Source: JAAXHB01 sp965221635
GTDB lineage: Bacteria; Actinomycetota; Acidimicrobiia; Acidimicrobiales; Aldehydirespiratoraceae
NCBI GenBank assembly: GCA_965221635.1
Contig: OZ244902.1
Span: 682,001 to 746,000, forward strand
DNA: 64,000 nucleotides
Reading direction: 5' to 3'
Shown here: piece by piece, positions 8,431-16,896 of the stretch
Numbering within the stretch: position 1 is the stretch's first letter
Layout of the letters: each line of letters opens with the position of its first letter
Made by a program: the position numbers and the translations under genes
The notes under the pieces: generated by a model
Seen by the model: only the letters and a program-made list of their open reading frames with translations
Databases searched by the model: none
What the model was told of the DNA's origin: nothing

Positions 8431-8955
8431 CTACGGATCATCAAGGCTGAGCGGCTCGGCGGCTTCGGGGAACAAGCCGATGTCGTGGTTGTGGCCGCGC
8501 TTGTACACCAGCGCGTTGCGCCTGTAGCTCACACAAACGTCACCGTTTTGGTTGAGCCCTCTTGTCTTCACTGTGACGATCCCGGCGTTGGGCCGCGACT
8601 TGGACTCGCGCTTGGCCAACACGATGCTCTCCGCGTACACGGTGTCACCCACGAACAGTGGATGGGTGAAACGCACGCCGTCCATCCCGAGGTTGGCGAC
8701 GGCCTGCTGGCTCACATCGGACACGGACTGGCCCATCACCAGAGCCAGGCTGAAGGCCGAGTTCACCAGGGTGCGACCGAAACCCGACCGTTCGCCGTAG
8801 TGGCTGTTGAAGTGCAGTTGGTTGGTGTTGCAGGTGAGCAGCGTGAACCAGGTGTTGTCCGATTCGCTGATCGTGCGACCGAGAGGATGACGGTAGATGT
8901 CTCCCACCTCGAAGTCCTCGTAGTAACGGCCTTCCCAGCCTGGCTTCACGGTCAT
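8431..8955 (-). CDS. MaoC-family hot-dog dehydratase
   Basis: This 174-residue MaoC-like protein has the features of mesaconyl-CoA/enoyl-CoA hydratase relatives: YYEDFEVGD near the start, then TLLTCNTNQLHFNSHYG, in which the Asn/His pair aligns with the catalytic hydratase 2 region, and a later GDTVYAESIVLAKRESKSRP segment. It probably adds water to an acyl-CoA or related unsaturated acid. Its ATG overlaps the stop of the upstream Rieske gene (ATGA), so the two are translated together and are likely to be part of one pathway. Confidence 0.9.
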   Translation of the reverse strand: MTVKPGWEGRYYEDFEVGDIYRHPLGRTISESDNTWFTLLTCNTNQLHFNSHYGERSGFGRTLVNSAFSLALVMGQSVSDVSQQAVANLGMDGVRFTHPLFVGDTVYAESIVLAKRESKSRPNAGIVTVKTRGLNQNGDVCVSYRRNALVYKRGHNHDIGLFPEAAEPLSLDDP

Positions 8956-10121
8956 TGGGGCACCTCCACGCGTTCGGTTCCGGCGCGATCGGCCACCGGC
9001 GCACCGTCAAGCCGAACGGTACCCATCACCGCGCCGTGGGCATGTTCGCCTTGGTCGAACGCCTCGCCCACGAGTTGCAGCAGGCGCCGCTGAAAGGCGG
9101 TGATGCGAAGTTCGTTGCCGTGAAGTGGCCCCGGTCGGTAGTGCCTCGAGCGGATGCCTTGCTGCATGCGTTCGCACACGTCGAAGTCCTCGCGCTGCAC
9201 TGCCGCCAGCAGGTCGGCGCCGGCGCGCACGTCCACCTCGGCGTCGTGGGTGAGGCTCAGCACACGCGCCCGGGTGCGGGCCGGGGCCGCGGGCGTCCAC
9301 CACATGATCGTGGCGCCCCCGGTTGGGAAGCCGATCACGTGCAGGTTGGGGAACACGTAGCAACCGACCGACCCCTCCGCCGCCACGCCTTCAAGTCCCG
9401 GCCACACATGGTCGGGCATGGCCGACGCCTTCCAGGGGACAGTGGCGATCGCGGTGGTTTCCCCGGCGGTGTCACGCACGCCTTCGATGTCCACCAGGGC
9501 CGATATGGACGTGCCGTGAACCATCGACAGGTGGTAGTCGCAGATGGCGTTGTCCATCACCAGCTTCCAGTTGGCCTCGATGCTGTCGTCGAGGTAGGCG
9601 CCCAGCGTCATGGACGCAATGTCGTGCCCGCCGAGCAGTTCGGGCACCTCGGCGAGGTAGTCGCGAAGCGGCGGCGCGTCCCCCGACACGTTCACGAACA
9701 CCAAACCCTCCCAAGTGTCGCAACGAATCTCGTGCAGCCCGAGACTTGCAGTGTCGAGATCGTCGCCGAATCCGCGGCGGTAGGGAACACCGCTAAGGCG
9801 ACCGTCAAGCTCAAATGTCCACCCGTGGTACGGGCACACCAAACGGCGGCCGCAGTTGCCTCTGCCTTCCACCAGCAGGCTCGCGCGGTGCGGGCACACA
9901 TTGGAAAAGGCCCGCAGCGCGCCATCACGGTGGCGCACCACCACCACCGGCTCCGCACCCACGTGTTCGGCTGTGAAGTCACCCGCGTTGGGCATCCACC
10001 GCTCGTGCGCCACGAACACCCAGCTCTTGGGAAACACCCAACTCAGTTCCGCTTCGTGGAAACCGGGGTGGGTGTAGGCCGCCGGGGGCATCATCTCGCC
10101 TGGCGCGAGGTCGAACACCAT
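8952..10121 (-). CDS. Rieske non-haem iron oxygenase, large subunit
   Basis: This 389-residue protein has a Rieske centre at Cys76-x-His78 and Cys96-x2-His99, and a mononuclear iron site in DNAICDYHLSMVH (His-x4-His), with a later acidic ligand candidate in QREDFDVCER. The layout matches aromatic-ring and choline/carnitine-type oxygenases. It is a clear paralogue of the Rieske protein at 12983: both share NVCPHRAS, GNCGRRLVCPYHGWTFELDG and DNAxCDYHLxxVH. No small subunit, ferredoxin or reductase is encoded beside it. It is transcribed first, with MaoC overlapping its 3' end. TAGTGT at 10128-10133 suggests a leaderless transcript from the ATG at 10121. Confidence 0.95.
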   Translation of the reverse strand: MVFDLAPGEMMPPAAYTHPGFHEAELSWVFPKSWVFVAHERWMPNAGDFTAEHVGAEPVVVVRHRDGALRAFSNVCPHRASLLVEGRGNCGRRLVCPYHGWTFELDGRLSGVPYRRGFGDDLDTASLGLHEIRCDTWEGLVFVNVSGDAPPLRDYLAEVPELLGGHDIASMTLGAYLDDSIEANWKLVMDNAICDYHLSMVHGTSISALVDIEGVRDTAGETTAIATVPWKASAMPDHVWPGLEGVAAEGSVGCYVFPNLHVIGFPTGGATIMWWTPAAPARTRARVLSLTHDAEVDVRAGADLLAAVQREDFDVCERMQQGIRSRHYRPGPLHGNELRITAFQRRLLQLVGEAFDQGEHAHGAVMGTVRLDGAPVADRAGTERVEVPQ

Positions 10122-10127
10122 GATCCG

Positions 10128-10133
10128 ACACTA
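10128..10133 (-). promoter_or_regulatory. -10 element TAGTGT, leaderless geometry
   Basis: On the minus strand TAGTGT ends six bases before the ATG of the Rieske gene at 10121. No purine-rich ribosome site is present there. Confidence 0.6.
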
Positions 10134-10255
10134 AGGACGGCGACGCGGGTGTGTCAAAGTGTCAGACGCTGCGGGACAGTCGCATTTGGTGGTCCGACGG
10201 CCGAGAGCACCAGCGGACAGACCGCCGGAGAGCACCGCCGGACAGGGGGGCGGAG

Positions 10256-10993
10256 ATGAGCCCGAAACCAACCGAGCAGTTCCTCGCGGAGATCCATGAG
10301 ACGGTGGAGTCACGTCACATCAAGGAGCACCCGCTGGTGGGCGAAGTTCGCGAAGGCCGGGCTTCCAGGGATGCCTTCGCGGGGTTCCTGCGCCACTTCT
10401 ACCAGATCGGCCCCAGGCCCTCACCCCAGGCGGACTGCGCCATTTTCGCCAAGTGCCCCGAGGATCCCGACATCTTCCATCATCTCTTCGAGGACGTGAT
10501 CCTCGAAGAGGGCGCCGGAACCGATTCGGGAACCGACCGACATCTCAACGTGTTCCTCACCCACGCTCAGGCGTTCGGGCTCACCCAGGCCGACCTGGAC
10601 AACACCGACCCGATTCCGGAGTGCAAGGCGTTTGTTCACTGGCGTTACCACCTTGCCTACAAGGGCGACTGGCTGGGCGCCATCGCAGGAATCGCGTTCA
10701 TCGAGGGTGCCTCGGCACGGCGAAACGACATCATCATCGACGGCCTGGTGGAACACTACGGATTCAACAGGGGCGACCCGGACTTGCTGTTCTGGGAGCT
10801 TCACGCATCCGAGATCGAGGAAGGTCACGGCGACATCGGCGATGTTGTGGTGGGCCGCTACGCCAACGACACGCACACTCAAAAGGCGGTGATGGACGCC
10901 GTGATCACCGGGATCGACCTGCAGTGGCTCGCCTTCGACGGCATGTACCGGGCCTTCTTCCTCAACGACGAGGCCTACCGCCGCTGGCAATAG
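10256..10993 (+). CDS. Haem-oxygenase-like di-metal enzyme (TenA/PqqC/CADD fold)
   Basis: This 245-residue all-helical protein resembles the iron-containing redox enzyme family (PqqC, CADD, UndA-type HDOs). Candidate ligands follow the family order: Glu in LFEDVILEEGAG, His in DRHLNVF, Glu in GIAFIEGAS, and a last helix LHASEIEEGHGDIG with His, acidic residues and His. In characterised relatives this scaffold holds two irons and activates O2 for oxidative cleavage, decarboxylation or N-oxygenation. The start is ATG at 10256, preceded by a G-rich ribosome site. It opens a run of genes (hydrolase, FAH-like, Rieske, ABC importer), so it probably carries out a step of the same catabolism. Spacing between the acidic ligand and the second His in the last helix matches CADD, but the helix carries one extra residue. 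Confidence 0.82.
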   Translation: MSPKPTEQFLAEIHETVESRHIKEHPLVGEVREGRASRDAFAGFLRHFYQIGPRPSPQADCAIFAKCPEDPDIFHHLFEDVILEEGAGTDSGTDRHLNVFLTHAQAFGLTQADLDNTDPIPECKAFVHWRYHLAYKGDWLGAIAGIAFIEGASARRNDIIIDGLVEHYGFNRGDPDLLFWELHASEIEEGHGDIGDVVVGRYANDTHTQKAVMDAVITGIDLQWLAFDGMYRAFFLNDEAYRRWQ

Positions 10994-11053
10994 TCGCGAC
11001 CGGTTCGACGGAGCGCTTTGGGGCACACCCGAAAGGGCAACCGAGGAGGGGTG

Positions 11054-11917
11054 ATGATTCAATTTCCCTTGGAGGTCGACGGGATCACCACAAGGGTTCT
11101 CGCGGCCGGGCCCGGAGGTCACGAGCATCGCCGGGACGCTGGAGGTGGCGGGCACATGGTGCTGGTTCACGGTGTTGGCGCCCGAGCCGACCGTTGGCAG
11201 CACAACATCGACCCGCTGGCATCCGCGGGTTGGAATGTGTGGGCCTTTGATCTTCCCGGCCATGGACTGGCCCAAAAGGGGGAACAGCCGGACTACTCGG
11301 TGCCCGGATTCGCCCGTGTTCTTGAACGCTTTCTGGATTGGATCTCTGCGGAGGAGGCGGTGCTGGTGGGGACGTCGCTGGGAGGTCACGTGGCCGGATG
11401 GCTCACCTGCGACAAGCCTCAGCGGGTGCGGGCCCTGGTGCTGGTTGGAAGCATCGGACTGGTCGCCTGGGGCGAGCAACGGCGGGCACAAACGCGGGGC
11501 CGCCTGCGCGACACCTCGCCGGAGGGAATCGAGCGAAAGCTGCGACTCTTGGTGTACGACCAGGAACTGGTGACACCCCAATGGCTCACCGAGGAATACC
11601 TGGTGAACAACTCCCCCGGTGCGGCCGAATCGTTCCGGCGCATGTCGGACTACGTGGCCGACCACATTGACGACCACCTCGTGGGCCCACGATTGGCTTC
11701 ACTGCCCGATCGCCCACCGGTGCTTCTGGTTTGGGGAGAACAAGAACGAGCCGTGCCACTGCAAACCGGCTTGGAGGCGCACAAGATGATCGACGGCTCG
11801 GAACTGGTGGTGATCCCTCAAGCCTCCCACGCCCCCTACATGGAACGCCCCGCCGAGTTCAACGCAGCGCTGCTGAGCTTCCTGAAGCACTCAATTGACA
11901 CCAAGGAGGTCGCCTGA
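11054..11917 (+). CDS. Alpha/beta hydrolase
   Basis: This 287-residue alpha/beta-hydrolase fold protein has nucleophile Ser108 in GTSLGG and catalytic His259 in ASHAPYMERP; the acid probably lies in the preceding LVWGEQERAVP loop. The oxyanion-hole region is VHGVGARADRW. The order resembles meta-cleavage-product hydrolases and epoxide/ester hydrolases. The start is ATG at 11054 with GAGGAGG just upstream. Its stop codon lies one base before the ATG of the FAH-family gene, whose ribosome site AAGGAGG is inside this gene, so the two are tightly coupled. It probably cleaves a C-C or ester bond in the pathway of this cluster. Confidence 0.92.
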   Translation: MIQFPLEVDGITTRVLAAGPGGHEHRRDAGGGGHMVLVHGVGARADRWQHNIDPLASAGWNVWAFDLPGHGLAQKGEQPDYSVPGFARVLERFLDWISAEEAVLVGTSLGGHVAGWLTCDKPQRVRALVLVGSIGLVAWGEQRRAQTRGRLRDTSPEGIERKLRLLVYDQELVTPQWLTEEYLVNNSPGAAESFRRMSDYVADHIDDHLVGPRLASLPDRPPVLLVWGEQERAVPLQTGLEAHKMIDGSELVVIPQASHAPYMERPAEFNAALLSFLKHSIDTKEVA

Positions 11918-11918
11918 C

Positions 11919-12848
11919 ATGCGCCTTGCAACTGTTGGAACTTCACGAGGTGCTGTTGGCGGGATCGTGGTGTCGGACTCCGCTGTGGTTGCCCTCGACA
12001 CTGTGGTTCCCCTCGACGCGTTCGGCTACCACAGCGTGCTGAACCTGGTGGAGTCCGGCCCCGACGCCTGGGCTGAACTGGAAGCGGCCACCGCCGACGG
12101 GAAGCTCGCCGCGTCTGCCGAATCACTGCGGTTCGGGCCGGCGGGCGACTTCCAATGGCTGGCACCCATACCGAGAACACCGCGCAACATGTTCTGTGTG
12201 GGGCTCAACTACCGGGACCATTTCGACGAAGGCGACCGGCCATCGGGATCGGCGGTGCCCGAGGCGCCAGTGTTGTTCACCAAACCGTGGACCTGCCTGA
12301 GCGGTCACGACGCAACCGTGGAGATCGACCGCCGGGCCACTGCGAAGGTGGACTGGGAGGCCGAGATCGCGGTGGTGATCGGCGTGGGTGGTCGCAACAT
12401 TGCCGAAGACGACGCCCTCGACCACGTGTTCGGCTACACCCTGGCCAACGATGTGAGCGCCCGCGACCTGCAACTGGAGCACGGGATGTTCGGACAGTGG
12501 TACAAGGGCAAAGCGCTCGATGGCTTCTGCCCGATGGGCCCCGCCATCACCACCGCAGCGGAGGTGGGCGACTACCGCGCCATCGAGGTGGAACTGCGAG
12601 TGAACGGCGTGACAAAGCAGGCCTTCAAAGCCTCGTCGATGGTGAACTCGGTGCCACGGCTCATCGCCCGAGCCAGTCTGGGTTGCGCACTGTTACCCGG
12701 TGACGTGATCCTCACAGGTACCGCCAGTGGGGTGGGGCACTGGCGCAAACCACCCGAGTTCCTCGGCGAAGGCGACACGGTTGAGATCGAATCCCCCCAA
12801 CTCGGGCTTCTGCGCACCCGTTTCGGTGAACGACCCGCGCAAAATTGA
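11919..12848 (+). CDS. Fumarylacetoacetate hydrolase (FAH) family protein
   Basis: This 309-residue protein has the FAH catalytic domain: NMFCVGLNYRDHFDEG begins the domain, the metal-binding E-x-E lies in DWEAEIAVVIG, and an Asp follows in YTLANDVSARDLQ. The C-terminal GDVILTGTASGVG motif is also typical. FAH enzymes hydrolyse beta-diketones or hydrate/decarboxylate 2-oxo-dienoates, steps common in aromatic-ring degradation. The start is ATG at 11919, one base after the preceding stop, with AAGGAGG upstream. Together with the alpha/beta hydrolase it forms the lower-pathway pair of the cluster. Confidence 0.93.
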   Translation: MRLATVGTSRGAVGGIVVSDSAVVALDTVVPLDAFGYHSVLNLVESGPDAWAELEAATADGKLAASAESLRFGPAGDFQWLAPIPRTPRNMFCVGLNYRDHFDEGDRPSGSAVPEAPVLFTKPWTCLSGHDATVEIDRRATAKVDWEAEIAVVIGVGGRNIAEDDALDHVFGYTLANDVSARDLQLEHGMFGQWYKGKALDGFCPMGPAITTAAEVGDYRAIEVELRVNGVTKQAFKASSMVNSVPRLIARASLGCALLPGDVILTGTASGVGHWRKPPEFLGEGDTVEIESPQLGLLRTRFGERPAQN

Positions 12849-12982
12849 CCGGAACCGACGAATTTGATCATGCTTGGTGACGTTCCCCTCGAGGTTCGCC
12901 ACTGCCAACAGGCGGCCACCTGGGGTGACGGCTGCCGAGAAGTCCAATCGGACCGGCCCAAGTGAACAAGACAGGCGCACCC

Positions 12983-14155
12983 ATGACCACTGAACACCAA
13001 ACCGCCACAGCCGATCCGGTCGCTCCAGCAGGCACACCTCCGACGCTGGACGGCATCCGGATCGAGCCACCCGCGCAGAACTCGTTCATCGAACCTGCCG
13101 CCTATTTCTCCGACGCGATCTTCGAGTTGGAACAACGCGTGGTTTTCCCTTCCTCGTGGATCTTCGTGGGCGACCTCGGGTTGCTTTCCCAACCCGGGGA
13201 CTACGTCACCGAAATCATCGGCACCGAACCGGTGATCGTGGTGCGGGACCGCAACGGCGAACTCCGAGCCTTCCTCAACGTCTGCCCGCACCGGGCCTCA
13301 ACGCTGGCCGAAGGATCCGGCAACTGCGGCCGCCGCCTTGTGTGCCCGTATCACGGCTGGACTTTCGAACTCGACGGCAGGCTGGTTGCGGTGCCGTACC
13401 AGCAAGGCTTCGACGGCGCACTGAACCGTGAGGCACTCGGACTCCAGGAGGTGCGGGTGGACACCTGGGAGCAGTTCGTTTTCGTGAACGTGTCCGGTGA
13501 CGCCCCGCCCCTGTCGGAATGGCTGCATCCGATGCCCGAACAACTCGCCGGTCACCAACTCGCCGAAGCGGCGCGTGTACACGAAATCGACGACCAGGTG
13601 GCGGCCAACTGGAAGGTGATGATGGACAACGCGTTTTGCGACTATCACCTGCCGTTCGTGCACGCCGATTCGATCGGCCCCTACGCCGACCCGGACTCGA
13701 TCCGCGAGGACAACTGGGATTACACGGGACGCATCGTCACCCGATGGACGCCGCAACAGCTCGCGGCGGCCGACGTGCTGCCCTCGCTTCAAGGTGACGC
13801 CGCGCTAGGCGCGCTCGCCTTCGCGGTGTTTCCGAACTGGTTCATTGCGGCGTTCCCCAACGGCGGCGCCATGGTGCTGTGGTGGAACCCATTGAGCATC
13901 GACCGCAGCAGGGCCAGGCTGTGGAGCTACTCCCCCGATGCCGGTGACGACCAGCGCGCCGATTTCTCGATGCTGGAAGCCCTGCAACAAGAGGATTACG
14001 CCATTTGTGAGAAGGTGCAGCAAGGTCTGCGGTCTCGCTTCTACCGGCCTGGCCCCCAGCACTACCTGGAGCTGAAGATCGGCGGCTATCAGCGACGCCT
14101 GATGAGAATGCTGGCGTGCGAACTGTCCGAAGGCAGATCGGAGAGCCTCGCCTGA
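12983..14155 (+). CDS. Rieske non-haem iron oxygenase, large subunit (second copy)
   Basis: This 390-residue protein has a Rieske centre at Cys101-x-His103 and Cys121-x2-His124, and a catalytic iron motif in DNAFCDYHLPFVH. The sequence between the two Rieske halves is nearly the same as in the copy at 8952-10121, so the two are paralogues that may attack related rings or successive intermediates. The ATG at 12983 is chosen; an upstream GTG at 12962 is possible and neither has a strong ribosome site. It lies 134 bases after the FAH gene. A short inverted repeat follows its stop. Confidence 0.94.
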   Translation: MTTEHQTATADPVAPAGTPPTLDGIRIEPPAQNSFIEPAAYFSDAIFELEQRVVFPSSWIFVGDLGLLSQPGDYVTEIIGTEPVIVVRDRNGELRAFLNVCPHRASTLAEGSGNCGRRLVCPYHGWTFELDGRLVAVPYQQGFDGALNREALGLQEVRVDTWEQFVFVNVSGDAPPLSEWLHPMPEQLAGHQLAEAARVHEIDDQVAANWKVMMDNAFCDYHLPFVHADSIGPYADPDSIREDNWDYTGRIVTRWTPQQLAAADVLPSLQGDAALGALAFAVFPNWFIAAFPNGGAMVLWWNPLSIDRSRARLWSYSPDAGDDQRADFSMLEALQQEDYAICEKVQQGLRSRFYRPGPQHYLELKIGGYQRRLMRMLACELSEGRSESLA

Positions 14156-14160
14156 CAAGG

Positions 14161-14176
14161 CACCGGCACGCCGGTG
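14161..14176 (+). terminator. Short inverted repeat after the Rieske gene
   Basis: CACCGGC, two bases, then GCCGGTG begins five bases after the stop codon. The stem is short and lacks a T-run. It may be a weak terminator or an operator for the transporter genes that follow. Confidence 0.35.
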
Positions 14177-14199
14177 ACGCACCCTGGCTTGTTCGCAAT

Positions 14200-14229
14200 G
14201 TGATTCCTTGTGCGGTGATTCCTTGTGCG
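14200..14229. repeat. Perfect tandem 15-bp duplication
   Basis: GTGATTCCTTGTGCG occurs twice head to tail in the 226-base gap before the transporter operon. It could be two regulator half-sites or a recent slippage event. It lies about 35 bases upstream of a possible -35 box. Confidence 0.95.
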
Positions 14230-14261
14230 CGCCGCAGCACGCGCTCGGCGCCGGCTACGAA

Positions 14262-14291
14262 TTGACCCGGAGGCCGTGGGTTGCTTACGGT
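14262..14291 (+). promoter_or_regulatory. Possible promoter of the ABC importer operon
   Basis: TTGACC at 14262-14267 and TACGGT at 14286-14291 are 18 bases apart. The -10 fits TANNNT. The leader to the ATG at 14382 would be about 84 bases and contains the ribosome site AGGAGG. Confidence 0.45.
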
Positions 14292-14381
14292 CGGGTGGCA
14301 CTACCAAAGCCGGGGGCCGACAGCAGGATCAGATTCGAGCAAGACCCCTTCCCCTGGTGTCCCGACTCTTAGGAGGCAACC

Positions 14382-15725
14382 ATGACCAAAGCACGACTCA
14401 GCCACTCACTTCGCATCCTGGCGGTGGTGCTAACCCTGGGACTTGTTGCGGCTGCCTGCGGTGGTGACGACTCTTCATCGTCGGAGACCGTCACCGCTTC
14501 CACAGCCGATCTTGAGGCCGCCCAAGCCGAGGCCGCGGCCGCCGCGGAAACGGCGGCACAAGCAGCAGCGGACGCTGAGGCAGCCCTTCAACAAGCAATG
14601 GCAGACGCCGATTCGGACGAAGCCGCCGCCTCCGCGGAACTTGACGACCTGCGTCAACAACTGCAGGACGCGCAGAATGCCGCCGCGGCCGCTGCACAGG
14701 CAGCCGAGGACGCGGCAGCCGCGGTTGCCGAAGCCGCGCAACAAGCTGAAGCCGAGGCTGGATTGTCGGGCAAGTTGGTTTGGTGGTCGGACTGGACAAT
14801 CGAGCAAACAGAGGCGTTCATCGACGCGTTCAACGAGGTGCATCCGGGCATCGAGGTGGAGTACACCCGCTCCGATGACGCCGAGATGTTCGAACGGTTC
14901 GGGGCCGAAGCCGCGGCGGGCACCATCGACGCCGACATCGCCATCATCGGCTGGGACGGTTTCTCCAGGATTTGGGAGGCCGAGGGATGGTTGCACGCAT
15001 TCGATTCCCCCGAAGGAGACGCAATTCCCGCCGACCTTCGCGCCGAGAGCGGCGCCTGGTACACCTACGGCACCCTGCTCGAAGGCATCTGCCACAACAC
15101 CGAACGCATCGAGGAACTGGGCCTCGACGCTCCCGAGACCTGGGAAGACCTCGCCGATCCGCAGTACAAGGACGAGATCGTGATGCAGGACATCCTCAAG
15201 GTGGGAAGCGGCGCCCACGACATGATGATCGAAACACGGGTGATGTGGGACGACGACGAACGCTGGGAGACCTTCTGGGAGGGTTACGGCGCCAACAACG
15301 TGGTGTTCCAACCGAGCTACACCGAGGCGCAACAGCAACTCGTGCAGGGCAACTTCGCGGTGCTCGGCCTTTGCTACCTGGACTTCGTGCAGCCCTCCAT
15401 CGACCAGGGCGCTCCGGTGGTGTGGACAGCGCCGGAGTTCGTGATCACCGTTGGTTTCACGGTGAACATTCCCGCCGCGTCGGACAACAAGGAGAACGCT
15501 GAGGCTTTCGTGAACTACATCCTCAGCGAGGAAGGTCAGGCAACTGTGGCCAACGTGGTGGGTCAGGTGCCTGCCCGACCTGGTTCTCCGTTCCCCGAGC
15601 CGGCACTGGCGGCCCAAGGCAAGCCTCAGATTCTTGCTCTTGGCACGCCCCGAGCTGCTGAGGAATACAACACCAACGCCGAGTGGTACGTGGAGTTGGC
15701 CAAGGAGTGGTTCGGTCTGAGGTGA
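14382..15725 (+). CDS. ABC substrate-binding lipoprotein with alanine-rich stalk
   Basis: This 447-residue protein has a lipoprotein signal ending LVAAAC with Cys26. Residues about 40-125 are almost all Ala, Glu, Gln and Asp in a heptad-like pattern, predicted to form a long alpha-helical coiled coil. The binding domain starts near residue 128 (GKLVWWSDWTIEQ) and resembles the iron(III)/spermidine/2-aminoethylphosphonate group of extracellular solute-binding proteins. The start has AGGAGG eleven bases before the ATG. The ATPase and fused permease follow directly, so the three genes form one importer. The ligand is unknown; the tandem-Tyr iron motif of FbpA is not apparent. Confidence 0.92.
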   Translation: MTKARLSHSLRILAVVLTLGLVAAACGGDDSSSSETVTASTADLEAAQAEAAAAAETAAQAAADAEAALQQAMADADSDEAAASAELDDLRQQLQDAQNAAAAAAQAAEDAAAAVAEAAQQAEAEAGLSGKLVWWSDWTIEQTEAFIDAFNEVHPGIEVEYTRSDDAEMFERFGAEAAAGTIDADIAIIGWDGFSRIWEAEGWLHAFDSPEGDAIPADLRAESGAWYTYGTLLEGICHNTERIEELGLDAPETWEDLADPQYKDEIVMQDILKVGSGAHDMMIETRVMWDDDERWETFWEGYGANNVVFQPSYTEAQQQLVQGNFAVLGLCYLDFVQPSIDQGAPVVWTAPEFVITVGFTVNIPAASDNKENAEAFVNYILSEEGQATVANVVGQVPARPGSPFPEPALAAQGKPQILALGTPRAAEEYNTNAEWYVELAKEWFGLR

Positions 15726-15768
15726 TCGTCGGCTGAGAGCATCTCAATCTGAACGAGACCTGCCGGCC

Positions 15769-16896
15769 ATGTCGGTTCGCCCGACCGGCATGGCCGGCAC
15801 ACAAACCGTGACACCAGCCCTGCGAGGCGAAGGGCTTCACAAACGCTTCGGCGCCGTCACCGCCTTGCACGAGGTGAGTTTCTCGATTCGCGCCGGAGAG
15901 TTCGTCACGTTGCTGGGGCCGAGCGGGTGTGGCAAATCCACGATCCTGCGCATCGTGGCCGGTATCGAATCCCCTACTCGTGGTTCGGTGACGATCCACG
16001 ACCGGGAAGTCACCAACACTTCCACCGGCCTTCTGGTGCCACCGGAACGGCGAGACCTTTCGATGGTGTTCCAGTCCTACGCGGTGTGGCCGCACATGAC
16101 CGTGGGGGCAAACGTGGCGTTCCCGTTGCGCTATCGCAAGGTGCCACGGCGTGAACGCAGAGCGCTGGTGACCGAGGCGCTCACCGCTGTTCGAATGGCC
16201 GACTACGCCGACCGTTACCCGCATCAGCTCTCGGGCGGGCAGCAACAAAGAGTGGCGGTTGCCAGGTCGATTGTGAGCCGTCCGGCGTTGTTGCTGCTCG
16301 ACGAGCCGCTGTCCAATCTCGACGCCCGGCTGCGTGAGGACATGCGGGTGGAGCTCAAGCGCCTCCACGTGGAGTTGGGGCTCACGATGCTTTACGTCAC
16401 CCACGACCAAGCCGAGGCGCTTGCCATGTCGGATCGGATCCTTGTGATGGATCAAGGCGTGGTGCTCCAGGAAGGCACCCCCGAGGACGTGTACCGCGCC
16501 CCCGAGTCGCTGACGGTTGCCCGTTTCTTGGGGGTGAAGAACATTTTCGACGCGCAAGTTGTGAGCCACGGCCTGGTGCAAACCCTCGGCGCGGAACTTC
16601 GGGTGTCCGATGCTTCCGCCGGTGCCATGGACCAACACGACGTGGTGGCGGTGGCGATCAGACCCGACGGGTTCGTTCCGGCTGATTCGGGCCCGGAGGC
16701 AGACGGGTCATCGATCCGGGGACGAATCCAGATCACCCAGTTCCTGGGCGGCTTGTACGAACACGAGGTGGACACCTCCGGCACCACCTTGGTGGTGCAG
16801 ACCCCGCAAAGTCTCGGCGAACGCGGCGACACGGTGAACTTGCGGGTGGAACCCTCGGCTGTGATGGTGTTCCCGCCCGAGAACCCACCCAAATGA
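15769..16896 (+). CDS. ABC transporter ATP-binding protein, PotA/FbpC type
   Basis: This 375-residue protein has Walker A GPSGCGKST, Q-loop VFQSYAVWPHM, signature LSGGQQQR, Walker B LLLLDEPLSNLD and the H-loop in YVTHDQ. About 110 extra C-terminal residues form a TOBE-like domain, as in polyamine and iron importers. The start is ATG at 15769; a second in-frame ATG lies at 15790 and no clear ribosome site separates them. Its stop overlaps the ATG of the permease gene (ATGA). It powers uptake with the lipoprotein upstream and the fused permease downstream. Confidence 0.94.
   Translation: MSVRPTGMAGTQTVTPALRGEGLHKRFGAVTALHEVSFSIRAGEFVTLLGPSGCGKSTILRIVAGIESPTRGSVTIHDREVTNTSTGLLVPPERRDLSMVFQSYAVWPHMTVGANVAFPLRYRKVPRRERRALVTEALTAVRMADYADRYPHQLSGGQQQRVAVARSIVSRPALLLLDEPLSNLDARLREDMRVELKRLHVELGLTMLYVTHDQAEALAMSDRILVMDQGVVLQEGTPEDVYRAPESLTVARFLGVKNIFDAQVVSHGLVQTLGAELRVSDASAGAMDQHDVVAVAIRPDGFVPADSGPEADGSSIRGRIQITQFLGGLYEHEVDTSGTTLVVQTPQSLGERGDTVNLRVEPSAVMVFPPENPPK

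Noticed and set aside
15726..15768. Possible TPP riboswitch (CTGAGAG and ACCTG present)
   Set aside because: The gap is only 43 bases inside an operon, far too short for the aptamer, and the other conserved parts are missing.
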